A DNA stretch of 64,000 nucleotides from Polaromonas sp. A23 (GCF_002001015.1 NZ_MUNO01000007.1:1-64000), one strand, 5' to 3'. Shown: positions 1 to 8,334, counted from the first letter of the stretch. Program-made: numbers and translations. The notes: a model not told the origin generated them from the letters alone.

Positions 1-38
1 GTCCCCCTCCCTCGCCCCGCTGGGCGATGGAGGGGGAC
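1..38. terminator. Strong hairpin, possible terminator of a gene left of the window
   Basis: GTCCCCCTCC at 1-10 pairs perfectly with GGAGGGGGAC at 29-38, and an inner TCGCCC/GGGCGA pair extends the stem. No clear T-run follows, so it may be a repeat-derived hairpin instead of an intrinsic terminator. The gene it would serve lies outside the window. Confidence 0.4.
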
Positions 39-122
39 TTCATTTGGCCGCGTGTGCTGCGATTGCGTGCAAACATGACGGCCACATGCTCCGACCTGAC
101 GCGCTTTGCGCGTCAGGTCTCC

Positions 123-176
123 CCGCATCCGTATCCGTATCCGAATCCGATCCCGATTTCGCACCCGATCCCGCCT
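123..176. repeat. Low-complexity run of TATCCG/AATCCGA-like hexamers
   Basis: Imperfect tandem hexamers (CATCCG, TATCCG, TATCCG, AATCCG, ATCCCG) fill this stretch. Open reading frames crossing it translate into Arg/Ile or Pro/Tyr repeats, which is why none of them was taken as a gene. No function is apparent. Confidence 0.5.
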
Positions 177-199
177 TCATCCCCCACCCTTCTGTATGC

Positions 200-465
200 G
201 CCGAGGAGCGGAGGTCCAGACGGATCAGGGCGAGCGATTGTCTGAGCCGAAGGCGAGTTCGAGCTCGACCCCGGCTGGACCGAGCACCGCAGGTTGCCCG
301 CAGCGAAGCGGAGGGACGCAGACAGTAGGGTCGCCTTTCTTTTGCTTCCTTTTCTTTGGCGACGCAAAGAAAAGGGAGTCGCCCGCCGGGGCGAGACCCG
401 GCCTGCTGGCAAACCACAAACGTTGGAGGCAAAGATGGCTTCGACAAGCTCAGCCCGCAAGGTGG
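200..465. repeat. Composite intergenic repeat block, no gene
   Basis: Three segments look like the mosaic intergenic repeats common in Comamonadaceae: a stretch with CTTCGCTGCGGGCAACCTGC on the complementary strand (about 282-308), an inverted repeat pairing CCTTTTCTTTGGCG with CGCAAAGAAAAGG (about 348-372), and TTCGACAAGCTCAGCCCG (about 438-455). The repeat-family assignment is from memory of such genomes, not from a search. The whole of 1-573 shows no credible coding region. Confidence 0.5.
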
Positions 466-473
466 CGGAACAG

Positions 474-535
474 TAGCGCTATAAATTCAATAGCTACTCG
501 CACCCAAATTACAAGGACTACAGGCCGACTTAATG
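474..535 (+). repeat. Dispersed AAATTnATAGCT repeat, copy A
   Basis: Shows the two blocks that define the family in this window: a 5' block with AAATTCAATAGCTACT and, about 25 bp later, an AAGGaC...GGCCGACTT block. It lies just downstream of the convergent uspA-like gene. Confidence 0.6.
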
Positions 536-573
536 CCAAACAGTGGAATCGGGCAGCCGCCCGAGTGAAAGAC

Positions 574-1011
574 TCAGTCCCGCACCACAAGTATCGGCAG
601 ATGCGCATGCGAAAGCACCTGCGCAGCAACACTGCCCAACACAAGCTTCTCAAGCCCCCGGCGGCCATGCGAGCCCAGCACAATCAGGTCGGCACCGATG
701 CTGCTCGCAGTTTCAAGAATGCCGCGGTAGATCGCGTGGCCTTCAATCACGGAAGCCTTGACCGTCACGCCTGCTTCTTCCAGCAATTGCGTGGCACCCT
801 TGAGCGCCTCGTTGGCTTCAGCTGTAGCAGCCCCCAGGTATTGCGCCTGACCATAGGCGAAATCAGCGCCCACACCGCTGAAGGCATAGGGGTCAATCAC
901 GTAAATCACCGTCACCGTGCTCTTGAAAGCCTGTGCAAGCCCGCAGGCCTTGTGCACCGCCATCATCGAGGTGGAAGAGCCGTCAACCGGCAACAGGATG
1001 TGCTTGAACAT
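574..1011 (-). CDS. Universal stress protein, UspA family
   Basis: A 145-residue single-domain cytoplasmic Usp of normal length. The N-terminus (KHILLPVDGS) is the first strand of the Usp fold, and residues 113-127 carry the ATP-binding signature G-x2-G-x9-G-S (GSHGRRG...LGS). Usp proteins bind ATP and help cells survive starvation, oxygen limitation or other stress; the exact role here is unknown. The start is supported by TGGAG seven bases upstream. It may be transcribed with the DUF427 gene just upstream on the same strand. Confidence 0.93.
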   Translation of the reverse strand: MFKHILLPVDGSSTSMMAVHKACGLAQAFKSTVTVIYVIDPYAFSGVGADFAYGQAQYLGAATAEANEALKGATQLLEEAGVTVKASVIEGHAIYRGILETASSIGADLIVLGSHGRRGLEKLVLGSVAAQVLSHAHLPILVVRD

Positions 1012-1044
1012 GATTCATTCTCCAAAAGATGCCGGACTCCACCA

Positions 1045-1326
1045 TCACGCTTCGATCTTCACGCCTTTCCAGAATGCCACATGCCCCTTGATGTTGTCGG
1101 CTTCGGGTTTCGGGTCGGGGTAATACCAGGCGGCATCGGTGTTCATCTCGCCGTTGACCAGCAGCGAGTAATAACTGGCCTGCCCTTTCCACGCACACAT
1201 GGTGTGGTGGTTGCTGAAAGTGATGTAGTCGCGGTTGAGCGAATTTTCGGGAAAGTAGTGGTTGCCTTCCAGCACCACGGTATCGTCGCTTTGCGCAATA
1301 ACTGCGCCGTTCCAGATGGCCTTCAT
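1045..1326 (-). CDS. DUF427 domain protein
   Basis: A 93-residue protein of the DUF427 family (small beta-rich proteins, biochemical role not established). The sequence runs from MKAIWNGAVIAQS through the conserved VLEGNHYFP and YCAWKG-like (CAWKGQASYY) segments to AWYYPDPK. A longer open frame extends 43 codons upstream, but family members begin at MKA, and AAGAAG sits just before that ATG. It lies 33 bases upstream of the usp gene on the same strand, so co-transcription is likely. Confidence 0.85.
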   Translation of the reverse strand: MKAIWNGAVIAQSDDTVVLEGNHYFPENSLNRDYITFSNHHTMCAWKGQASYYSLLVNGEMNTDAAWYYPDPKPEADNIKGHVAFWKGVKIEA

Positions 1327-1435
1327 AACACTTCTTTCATGGGTGGCGGGGTCCGCCGTCTGGCGAAAAAACACCCCTGCAGATCCATCTTCGCATACTC
1401 GGATGTGTCCGAGGGCGCCTCTCACGAAAGGGCAA

Positions 1436-1476
1436 AAGAAAAGCGTGACGGTCACCCATCACGCTTCTTGTTTTTC
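1436..1476 (-). terminator. Intrinsic, possibly bidirectional terminator
   Basis: AAGCGTGA (1441-1448) pairs perfectly with TCACGCTT (1459-1466). On the minus strand the stem is followed by TTCTTTT, and on the plus strand by CTTGTTTTTC. It lies 37 bases past the stop codon of the glycine-zipper gene, which it probably terminates. Confidence 0.7.
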
Positions 1477-1502
1477 TGCATCGCCGCTACAGCGGCGGGA
1501 CT

Positions 1503-2183
1503 TCAGGCCATGCGCAGGTTGTTGCCTTCAACAATCACGCGTGAGCCCACGGGCACCGAGCTTGAAACTTCCACCGTACGGGTTGTTCCGTCGTTCATGC
1601 GCACGCGCACCTGGTACACGGTGACCTTCTTCATGTTTTTCTCGATCTGGTTGCCGGCAAAAGCACCGCCCGCAGCACCGAGCACGGTCATGGCTGTCTT
1701 GCCGCTGCCGCCGCCGACCTGGTTACCCAGCAAGCCGCCGACCACACCACCGGCCACGGTCCCCAGGCCAATCGTGGTGTTGCCTACTGCCACGCCATTG
1801 ACTTCGCCCTGGCGCTGCACGGGGGTGACCGCTTCAACCGTACCGCAGTCGGCGCAAACCACGGGCTTGGGAGCCGGGGCCTGGGCCACGGCAACAGGCC
1901 GCTGTTGAACGGCTGGTTTCGCCGGCGCGGGCTTGGCGGCAGGCGTTGTGGTGGTGGTGTTGCTCGCGAGCTTGCTCGTCGTGCTGGATTGGGTTGTGGG
2001 AGCAACCGCCTCCGTTCCGCCAGGCTGTGCGTCGGATCGGTTAACGACCAGAGCGGCAGCCAAAGCCATCACCGTGACGCCGAGAACGGCGACGATGGCG
2101 ATAAGCGCCTTGCTGTGTTGCATGCGTTGCGAAAAAGCAGGCTGGCTGCCGGGAGCGGCGGTAACGGGGTTGTTTGTATCCAT
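1503..2183 (-). CDS. Membrane-anchored glycine-zipper 2TM domain protein
   Basis: A 226-residue protein with a short cytoplasmic N-terminus, one membrane segment (about 25-48, ALIAIVAVLGVTVMALAAA), a Thr/Pro/Ala/Lys-rich linker (about 60-110) and a C-terminal glycine-zipper domain (about 130-190, with [19 protein letters not shown] and GAAGGAFAGNQIEK). A basic beta-rich tail with VYQVRVRMNDG follows. Glycine zippers of the Rickettsia 17-kDa/SlyB type sit in the envelope. A CxxC-like CADCG lies just before the zipper. The start at 2183 is chosen over an upstream one because AAGGAGT precedes it. Confidence 0.85.
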   Translation of the reverse strand: MDTNNPVTAAPGSQPAFSQRMQHSKALIAIVAVLGVTVMALAAALVVNRSDAQPGGTEAVAPTTQSSTTSKLASNTTTTTPAAKPAPAKPAVQQRPVAVAQAPAPKPVVCADCGTVEAVTPVQRQGEVNGVAVGNTTIGLGTVAGGVVGGLLGNQVGGGSGKTAMTVLGAAGGAFAGNQIEKNMKKVTVYQVRVRMNDGTTRTVEVSSSVPVGSRVIVEGNNLRMA

Positions 2184-2350
2184 GATGGGTACTCCTTGTG
2201 TGAGCCTCAGTTGTAACCACCGCAAGTTAACGCGCATGTAGGACGACGTGACATTCGTAAGTAAAGGTTTGCTGAGCCCCTCTCAAAGCGTGCACTTTTG
2301 CGCAGTTGCGCAGCCCTTCACCGGCCCCTCACCGCGCGTTTGCGCGCGCT

Positions 2351-2848
2351 TTACACAGCGCCTTGGGGGTGCGTCGGATCGATCCACAACACCTGCTCGG
2401 GTTTTTCAACAGGCACGATGTCCAGGTTGATGGCCACCGCCTCGCCGTCGCTGCGGCAAAGCACGCACTCCAGCAGTTCAGTGGGGCTCGCATTGATTTC
2501 CTGGTGCGGTACATAGGGCGGCACATAAATGAAGTCCCCGGGGCCGGCCTCGGCGGTGAACTCAAGACGCTCACCCCAGCGCATGCGTGCCCGCCCCCTC
2601 ACAACGTAGATCACACTTTCAAGGTGCCCATGATGATGTGCGCCGGTCTTCGCATTGGCGTGGATGGTAACGGTGCCGGCCCAGAGTTTTTGTGCCCCGA
2701 CGCGCGCAAAATTGATCGCCGCCTTGCGGTCCATGCCGGGGGTGGAAGGCACGTTGCCGTCAAGCTGACCACCGGGAATCACACGCACGCCGTCGTGCTT
2801 CCAGTCGGTGCTTTCATGCGAATGATCGTGTCCGTGGTCATGGCTCAT
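2351..2848 (-). CDS. Cupin domain protein
   Basis: A 165-residue single cupin with a His-rich N-terminus (MSHDHGHDHSHES). Motif 1 reads TGAHHHGHLESVIYVVRG (about 68-85), giving the His-His-Glu metal ligands, and motif 2 is GDFIYVPPYVPHQ with the fourth His. Such proteins bind one divalent metal and act as small-molecule enzymes or sensors; the substrate cannot be told. The His-rich head may add metal binding. GGAG precedes the start. The downstream neighbour on this strand is the glycine-zipper gene. Confidence 0.85.
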   Translation of the reverse strand: MSHDHGHDHSHESTDWKHDGVRVIPGGQLDGNVPSTPGMDRKAAINFARVGAQKLWAGTVTIHANAKTGAHHHGHLESVIYVVRGRARMRWGERLEFTAEAGPGDFIYVPPYVPHQEINASPTELLECVLCRSDGEAVAINLDIVPVEKPEQVLWIDPTHPQGAV

Positions 2849-2872
2849 TGTTGTCTCCGGGAAAGTGAGTTC

Positions 2873-4054
2873 CTAGTCCAGCAGGGCCGCGTACACCAGG
2901 GTTCTAAACAGGGCGCGGTAGTGGTCACGCTGGTTGGGCGCCTGGATCATCAACAGCGCATACATGTCTTCGACGGGGTCCACGAAAAAGGTCGTCCCGG
3001 CAATCCCGCCCCAGTAATACAAACCGGGGGAGCCTGGAACAGACGAAATACCCGCCGCCCTGCGCACCGCAAACCCCAGGCCGAAGCCATAGCCGGGTAG
3101 CAACACGTCTCCGGTGACGGGAATGGCGCCCAGATGATCCGAGGTCATGAACTTCACTGTGTGCGGGCCTAACACCCGCACGCCGTCGAGTTCTCCCTTG
3201 TTCCGCATGAATTGGAGGAAACGCGCGTAGTCCATCGCCGTCGAGAGCAAACCACCGCCGCCGCTTTCCATGGCCGGCGCGCGACGCGGGTCGAGCATGC
3301 GAAGCGGCACACCGCCATCCGGGTCGTGGGCAAAGGGTTCGGCGATGCGTGAATGATCGGCCTCGGCGACCGAAAACCCGGTTTGGTGCATGCCTAGCGG
3401 CGTGAAAATGGATTGCTGCAAATAGGCGCCCAGAGGCTGCCCGCTGACCACCTCCACCAAACGCCCAATCACATCGGTCGCCCTGCTGTAAGCCCAGACG
3501 CTGCCGGGCTGGTACATCAACGGCAGGCCGGCAAGAACCTGCGAAAACTCCGCATTGCTGCGTTCACGTGAACCCATTTGCAGCTCCGCGTACTGGCGCT
3601 GGGTTGCGGAGCTTCCCATGAACTCATAGGTAAGGCCGGCGGTTTGGCGCAGCAAGTCGTGCACGGTGGCAGGCCGAACCACTTCTTCCAGGTGAACCTG
3701 GCCGCCACGCTCCACAGCCACTTTCTGGTTGGCAAATTCAGGCAGGTATTTCGCCACCGGATCAGCAAGTAACACCTTGCCCTGCTCCGCAAGCGTCATC
3801 AGTGCGACCGAGACCAGCGGCTTGGTCATGGAGTAGATGCGGAAAATCGCGTCGCGCCGCATGGCGCTGGCCGCCGCAGGGTTGCACTGACCCAGGCTTT
3901 CAAAAAGTGCAATCTTGCCGCGCCGCGCCACCAGGGCCACGGCACCGGGCAGGCGCCCGCTGTCGACGTCGCCCTGCAGCACGGAAAGCAGGCGCTGCAA
4001 ACGCTTCGGGCAGAGGCCCACCTCAGCGGGAGAAGCGAAAGCCAGTTCGGTCAT
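2873..4054 (-). CDS. Serine hydrolase, class C beta-lactamase / esterase EstB family
   Basis: A 393-residue enzyme. The SxxK nucleophile motif SMTK is at about 75-78, and a YSR/YxN-type tyrosine follows at about 178 (VWAYSRATD). The C-terminal GGIAGTTFFVDP takes the place of the KTG/HxG box. No signal peptide is visible, which fits the cytoplasmic esterase/transpeptidase-like branch better than a secreted AmpC, so antibiotic resistance should not be assumed. The frame extends two codons to a GTG at 4060. It follows the methionine synthase gene with a 9-bp gap, so the two are probably co-transcribed. Confidence 0.88.
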   Translation of the reverse strand: MTELAFASPAEVGLCPKRLQRLLSVLQGDVDSGRLPGAVALVARRGKIALFESLGQCNPAAASAMRRDAIFRIYSMTKPLVSVALMTLAEQGKVLLADPVAKYLPEFANQKVAVERGGQVHLEEVVRPATVHDLLRQTAGLTYEFMGSSATQRQYAELQMGSRERSNAEFSQVLAGLPLMYQPGSVWAYSRATDVIGRLVEVVSGQPLGAYLQQSIFTPLGMHQTGFSVAEADHSRIAEPFAHDPDGGVPLRMLDPRRAPAMESGGGGLLSTAMDYARFLQFMRNKGELDGVRVLGPHTVKFMTSDHLGAIPVTGDVLLPGYGFGLGFAVRRAAGISSVPGSPGLYYWGGIAGTTFFVDPVEDMYALLMIQAPNQRDHYRALFRTLVYAALLD

Positions 4055-4063
4055 GGCCACGAC

Positions 4064-5098
4064 TCAGGTGCCGTAACGCTGGCGTGCCAGGGCGGCGCCC
4101 TGGGCGAGCGCCTGCAATTTCTTGAGCGCAACCTCCCGGCTCATGGGTGCCAGGCCGCAGTTGGTGCAAGGCAAGAGGCGGTTCTTTGGCACGTATTTCA
4201 GCGCCTCGCCAATGGTGTCTGCAATCTGCTCCGGCGTTTCAATCTCGTCGCTGGCCACGTCGATCACGCCCACCATGACGTCCTTGCCTTCGAGCAAGGC
4301 CATCAGGTGCGGCGGCACATGCGAGTGATAACACTCCAGGCTGACCTGCTTGATGCTGCTTTTAGCCAGTGCAGGAAACACCGCTTCATATTGGCGCCAC
4401 TCCTGGCCCAGTGTTTCCTTCCAGTCATTGTTGGCCTTGATGCCGTAGCCGTAGCAGATATGAACAGCGGTGGTGCAGGTCAGGCCCTGCGCAGCGCGCT
4501 CCAGCGCCTTGACGCCCCAGTCGGCGGCGTCTTTCATATAGACATTGAAAGCCGGCTCGTCGAACTGGATGATGTCCACGCCGTCGGCCTGCAGCGCTTT
4601 TGCCTCCTGGTTGAGCAGTTCAGCAAAGGCCATGGCCATCTTCGCGCGGTCACCATAAAACTGGTCGGCCACAGTGTCGACAATCGTCATCGGACCGGGC
4701 AGCGTGAACTTGATCTTGCGCGTCGTGTGGGCGCGCAGCAGCTGCGCCTCGGCCGCATGCACGCGGCCCTTGAGTTTGAGCGCAGACACGACCTGCGGCA
4801 CCATGGCGTCATACCGGTTGTCGCGTATCCCCATCTTGACCTTGTGCTCGAAGTCAATGCCTTCGACCTGTTCGAGAAAGCCGTGCACAAAGTGCTGGCG
4901 CGACTGCTCGCCGTCACCAATTACATCCAGGCCCGCGTCTTCCTGTGCCTTGATCCACAGCAGCGTGGCATCAAGTTTGGCTTGCGCCAGCTCGGCGCCT
5001 TCGGCCTTCCACTGGGGCCAGAGTTTCTGGGTCTCGGACAGCCAGGCGGGTTTGGGCAGGCTGCCGGCAATGGTGGCGCTGAACAAGGGAGAAGTCAT
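4064..5098 (-). CDS. mesD: Short cobalamin-independent methionine synthase, MesD-like
   Basis: A 344-residue protein matching only the catalytic C-terminal half of MetE (about 750 residues). Zinc-site candidates appear as H and C in VHICYGYGIK, E in SLECYHSH and C in LPCTNCGL. Segments such as QFDEPAFNVYM and NNDWKETLGQEWRQYE are those I recall from the Acinetobacter folate-independent synthase called MesD. Those enzymes methylate homocysteine and are reported to need oxygen and a partner, MesX (DUF1852). No DUF1852 gene is in the window. GAGGAACGCCC precedes the chosen ATG. Confidence 0.72.
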   Translation of the reverse strand: MTSPLFSATIAGSLPKPAWLSETQKLWPQWKAEGAELAQAKLDATLLWIKAQEDAGLDVIGDGEQSRQHFVHGFLEQVEGIDFEHKVKMGIRDNRYDAMVPQVVSALKLKGRVHAAEAQLLRAHTTRKIKFTLPGPMTIVDTVADQFYGDRAKMAMAFAELLNQEAKALQADGVDIIQFDEPAFNVYMKDAADWGVKALERAAQGLTCTTAVHICYGYGIKANNDWKETLGQEWRQYEAVFPALAKSSIKQVSLECYHSHVPPHLMALLEGKDVMVGVIDVASDEIETPEQIADTIGEALKYVPKNRLLPCTNCGLAPMSREVALKKLQALAQGAALARQRYGT

Positions 5099-5137
5099 GG
5101 GCGTTCCTCGGGTGGTCGTCATGTTGGATGAAAAAAA

Positions 5138-6166
5138 TTAGCGTGGTTCGGGCCTAACTGGCGCGTCGCAAAACTCCTGTGCCAGCAACTCGTAGGAGCG
5201 GCGGCGGGCGGCGGGATCATGGGCCCAGGTGATGACCACGAGTTCTTCGACCTGCAGCGCCTCCGAGAGCGCGCGCAGCTTGCCGGCGACCTGTGCGGAA
5301 GTTCCCACCAGCGCCGCGCTGCGAAGCCGCTCGGCATCGCCCTGCTCTGCCGCACTGTACGGACGCTGCGTAACCTCGGCCGGCGATTGAAGGGGCCCCA
5401 GGGCGCCTTTGCTCCGGTCGATTTTCCAGCGTTCGCGGCTGGAGAAAAGCTGCCAGGCCTCGGCTTCGGTATCGGCTGCCAGGGCCCAAACACAAAGCGC
5501 CGGCTGCGGTACGGGCTGGGAAGCACTGGGCCGGTACAGCTCGCGGTACAGGTCAATCGCTTCTTCAGCGCCCTGCCCGTCCGTGATGAAGTAAGCAAAC
5601 GCATACGGCAGGCCATAGTGCGCGGCCAGCTGCGCGCCGTAGTTGGAGCTGCCTAGCATCCAGAGCGTGGGGGAGCCCGGTCCTGTCGGGTTGGCGCTTA
5701 CGCCACGGCCGGGGTGATCTTCCGGCAACTCTGTGCCGTTGATCCAGGCCTGCAGCTCGCGCACCTGCAGCGGAAAGTGGTCGGCCGCATGGCGTGCATT
5801 CGGATTCAGCAGCTGGGCGGTGCGGCCGTCCGAACCCGGTGCACGGCCGACACCCAGATCGATACGCCCCGGCGCCAGCGCCTCCAGCACCCGAAACTGC
5901 TCGGCCACCTTGAGCGACGAGTAGTGCGGCAGCATCACGCCGGCGCTGCCGATGCGGATCCGCCGGGTGGTGGCGGCGATGGCGGCCATCAATACTTCGG
6001 GCGCGCTGCCCACAATCGTCGGGTGGCTGTGGTGTTCGCTGAGCCAGAAGCGCTCATAACCCAGGGTTTCGCAGTGTTGTGCCAAGGCCAGGGTTTCGCG
6101 GATGGAGGCATCCTCGCTGCGGCCGGTCACGGCCACGGATTGATCAAGTACAGACAGTCGAATCAT
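5138..6166 (-). CDS. LLM-class flavin-dependent oxidoreductase (luciferase-like, MsnO8 type)
   Basis: A 342-residue TIM-barrel monooxygenase-like protein. It begins IRLSVLDQS and carries FWLSEHHSHPTIVGSAPEV, RIGSAGVMLPHYSSLKVAEQF and GRIDLGVGRAPGSD, which are diagnostic of single-component luciferase-like enzymes using FMNH2 or F420. Substrate unknown. An upstream extension of 31 codons was rejected because homologues begin at MIRLSVLD. A TATAGT hexamer lies eight bases before the ATG, so the transcript may be nearly leaderless. It lies 39 bp upstream of the MesD-like gene on the same strand, and a functional link is possible but unproven. Confidence 0.85.
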   Translation of the reverse strand: MIRLSVLDQSVAVTGRSEDASIRETLALAQHCETLGYERFWLSEHHSHPTIVGSAPEVLMAAIAATTRRIRIGSAGVMLPHYSSLKVAEQFRVLEALAPGRIDLGVGRAPGSDGRTAQLLNPNARHAADHFPLQVRELQAWINGTELPEDHPGRGVSANPTGPGSPTLWMLGSSNYGAQLAAHYGLPYAFAYFITDGQGAEEAIDLYRELYRPSASQPVPQPALCVWALAADTEAEAWQLFSSRERWKIDRSKGALGPLQSPAEVTQRPYSAAEQGDAERLRSAALVGTSAQVAGKLRALSEALQVEELVVITWAHDPAARRRSYELLAQEFCDAPVRPEPR

Positions 6167-6252
6167 GGCTTCACTATAGCCAGAGCCAGGTCGGCCCGCT
6201 GGTCTGTTCCAATAGAGGGTTACCGACCGCTTCACCCACCAGAAGAAACACC

Positions 6253-6810
6253 ATGGCACTCAAAGCCACCATCTACAAAGCCCAGCTGCAAATCGCCGAC
6301 ATGGACCGCGGCGTGTACGGCGACCACAACGTGACGATTGCGCGCCACCCCTCAGAAGCGGACGAGCGCATGATGATCCGACTGCTGGCCTTTGCACTGA
6401 ACGTGCCCGCCGACGACAAGCGTGGCCACCTCGAGTTTGCCAAGGACTTGTGGGATGTCGATGAAGCCGCCCTCTGGCACAAGGACTACACCGACGCCAT
6501 CCTGCACTGGATTGATGTCGGCCAACCCGACGACAAGCGCCTGATGCGCGCGGCCGGCCGGGCGGAACGCGTCAGCGTCTACAGCTTTGCCAGCAGCACC
6601 CCGGTGTGGTGGAAAACCATGGAAACCAAACTGACCCGCGCTGCCAACCTGGTGGTGTGGCAGATCGACGCCGCGCAAAGCCAGGCCCTGGCGAAACTGG
6701 CCAACCGCACCATCCAGCTTCAGGTGACGGTGCAGGACGGCACCGTATGGATGAGCACGGGCGCGGAATCGGTGGAGATCACGCCGCGCAGGCTGACGCC
6801 CGGCGGCTAG
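6253..6810 (+). CDS. yaeQ: YaeQ family protein
   Basis: A 185-residue protein with the YaeQ start MALKATIYKAQLQIADMDR, followed by HPSEADERMMIRLLAFAL and LWDVDEAALWH. YaeQ has a PD-(D/E)XK nuclease-like fold but no firmly known function; in E. coli multicopy it can compensate for loss of RfaH. The gene diverges from the luciferase-like gene across 86 bp. Its stop codon TAG is the first part of the 169-bp inverted-repeat element that follows directly, so the element has set or preserved the C-terminus. Confidence 0.92.
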   Translation: MALKATIYKAQLQIADMDRGVYGDHNVTIARHPSEADERMMIRLLAFALNVPADDKRGHLEFAKDLWDVDEAALWHKDYTDAILHWIDVGQPDDKRLMRAAGRAERVSVYSFASSTPVWWKTMETKLTRAANLVVWQIDAAQSQALAKLANRTIQLQVTVQDGTVWMSTGAESVEITPRRLTPGG

Positions 6811-6975
6811 GAGCCTGTCGGGCTTGGGGCGTCGAAAGCGAAAGTCGGCCCCAGCGAGGACAGTTTTTGCCGGGTTTGCAGGCCCATAGCCCAGCTATGG
6901 GACAAAAAGACGGTGAAAAATGGACCGCTGCGGTCGATTTGCAGCCGACGATCCCCAAGTCCGACAGGCTCCTAG
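6807..6975. mobile_element. 169-bp MITE-like element with 23-bp terminal inverted repeats
   Basis: CTAGGAGCCTGTCGGGCTTG... at 6807-6829 is the reverse complement of 6953-6975 with one mismatch in 23. The interior has no reading frame of note. GCCCGGCGG occurs directly left (6798-6806) and again at 6981-6989, five bases beyond the right repeat, and could be a target duplication, although this is GC-rich sequence. The transcript could fold into one long hairpin. No transposase is present. Confidence 0.6.
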
Positions 6976-7080
6976 TCCCTGCCCGGCGGTGCCGGGTCCG
7001 CACCTTGCTACTGGTACGCCGCGCAAAACCCGGTGAGCCCGCCCTCTGCAGGAAACACTGCCAGGTTCTGCTGGTGCCAA

Positions 7081-7146
7081 CTGCTATTGTTTCGATAGCT
7101 ATTCAAGCACAAAACACGAGGGCATCTGGCCATTTTCGTCATCAAA
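7081..7146 (+). repeat. Dispersed AAATTnATAGCT repeat, copy B
   Basis: CTGCTATTGTTTCGATAGCT forms the 5' block and GAGGGCATCTGGCCATTTT the 3' block. It ends about 30 bp before the 3' end of the convergent catalase-like gene. With the 169-bp element it accounts for most of the 366 bp between yaeQ and that gene; nothing else is seen there. Confidence 0.7.
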
Positions 7147-7176
7147 CCCAGCTGCGGGCAGGCTGGGAAGGAATGC

Positions 7177-8169
7177 TCAGACCAAGGGCTTGGCGCTTGC
7201 CCCGCGGCCTTGCTGGCTCTGGAAATAAACCACCTTGCGGGCCCGCTGCACGTCGCCCAGCGGGCGATGTTGCGCCAGAGCCTGCCAGGGGTCGAACACA
7301 TTGCTTTCGGCTTGCTCCAGCAAAGCCTGGCTGGCAGTCTGTTGCGGCAGCGTGAGCAAGGCAACCGTGGTGTAAGGCGTGGGCCAGTTGACCGACGCAT
7401 CTTCAATCGGCGTGGTCTTCTCGTTCACAAAGGGCTGCAGTTGCAGCTCGTACTCCAGAGCTCCGGTGGCAAGCCGCCGGGCGAAGTCTGCGCCCCAATC
7501 CTTTTGGGCATCAGCCGAAGCCGGGCCGTTGCTGGAGGCAGGCAACAGCCGCACGCGCACGGCATACGGGCCGCAGGCCATGGGCACGCTGCTGAAAAAA
7601 GATTCGGTGGTGAACCCCTTGAAGGATTTGGCTGCGGTTTTGAGCATTTTGGCCAGTTGCACGGGCCCGCGATAAAAACCGTAACGCTTGAAGAAAAACT
7701 TCACCAAGGCGGCATTGCCGTATGAGGCAGCTTCGACCAGATCAACAAACTCCGCACTGCCGGCGAAAGCAAATTTCTCCTGGTTGATCAGTGTGAAGTC
7801 CTGACTCACGGCCGGACCACCCAGCGCACTGTCGCCGCTCACGCCCCAGACTTTGAATGAAAACCCGCGGATGTCGGGCATGCTGTCGCTGGCCTTGTTC
7901 AGTCCGCCGTTGGAAAGGCGCAGCAGCACCTCATGGGAAGCCGGCGCGGCAAACAGGCCGTGCCTGGCAAATTCAGGAAGGTCCGCAAGCACCCGCAGCT
8001 CGCCGCGCGCGGCAGTCAGCTGCTTGCGGTGCAACGTGCGTCCGGTGCCGTAGCGCGCCGACTTGCGGCGCTGGATCTCCGCAAAACGCCGGGCATAAGC
8101 TTCATACCGCGCGGCTTCGTCGTCGGCAATGCGTTCCTGCCATGTCGTGCTGGGTGTCTGTGTGCTCAT
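7177..8169 (-). CDS. Catalase-family heme protein (small catalase-like)
   Basis: A 330-residue protein of the catalase superfamily, shorter than monofunctional catalases (about 480). Visible parts are the N-terminal helix with RRKSARYGTGRTLHRKQ, HEVLLRLSNGG, MPDIRGFSFKVWGV and QDFTLINQEKFAF, the pattern of y4iL/SrpA-like small catalases. Later TPYTTVALLTLPQQ resembles the tail of that group. The usual distal heme His motif is not plain, so peroxidase or other activity is as likely as peroxide dismutation. No signal peptide. GCAGGAGATTCCG precedes the ATG. Confidence 0.82.
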   Translation of the reverse strand: MSTQTPSTTWQERIADDEAARYEAYARRFAEIQRRKSARYGTGRTLHRKQLTAARGELRVLADLPEFARHGLFAAPASHEVLLRLSNGGLNKASDSMPDIRGFSFKVWGVSGDSALGGPAVSQDFTLINQEKFAFAGSAEFVDLVEAASYGNAALVKFFFKRYGFYRGPVQLAKMLKTAAKSFKGFTTESFFSSVPMACGPYAVRVRLLPASSNGPASADAQKDWGADFARRLATGALEYELQLQPFVNEKTTPIEDASVNWPTPYTTVALLTLPQQTASQALLEQAESNVFDPWQALAQHRPLGDVQRARKVVYFQSQQGRGASAKPLV

Positions 8170-8264
8170 CGGAATCTCCTGCTGTGCTTGTTACGCACGA
8201 TACATCACGCCAACCATGACGCCAGTCGTCCCGATCCGTTCAGGCCGGCTTCAAACGATTCGAT

Positions 8265-8334
8265 CAGCTACGATTTTTATAGCTGTCTGCGCCCGTAATC
8301 AAAGGGCAAACGGCCATTTTCTTCATGAGTTTCA
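8265..8334 (+). repeat. Dispersed AAATTnATAGCT repeat, copy C
   Basis: TTTTTATAGCTGTCTGCGCCC and AAAGGGCAAACGGCCATTTT show both blocks. It lies in the gap between the acyl-CoA ligase 3' end and the catalase-like gene start, and the ligase stop codon (complement at 8332-8334) abuts it. Confidence 0.75.

Noticed and set aside
106..1908. 600-codon plus-strand open frame
   Set aside because: Opposes the usp, DUF427 and glycine-zipper genes, starts in hexamer repeats and has no protein-like pattern.
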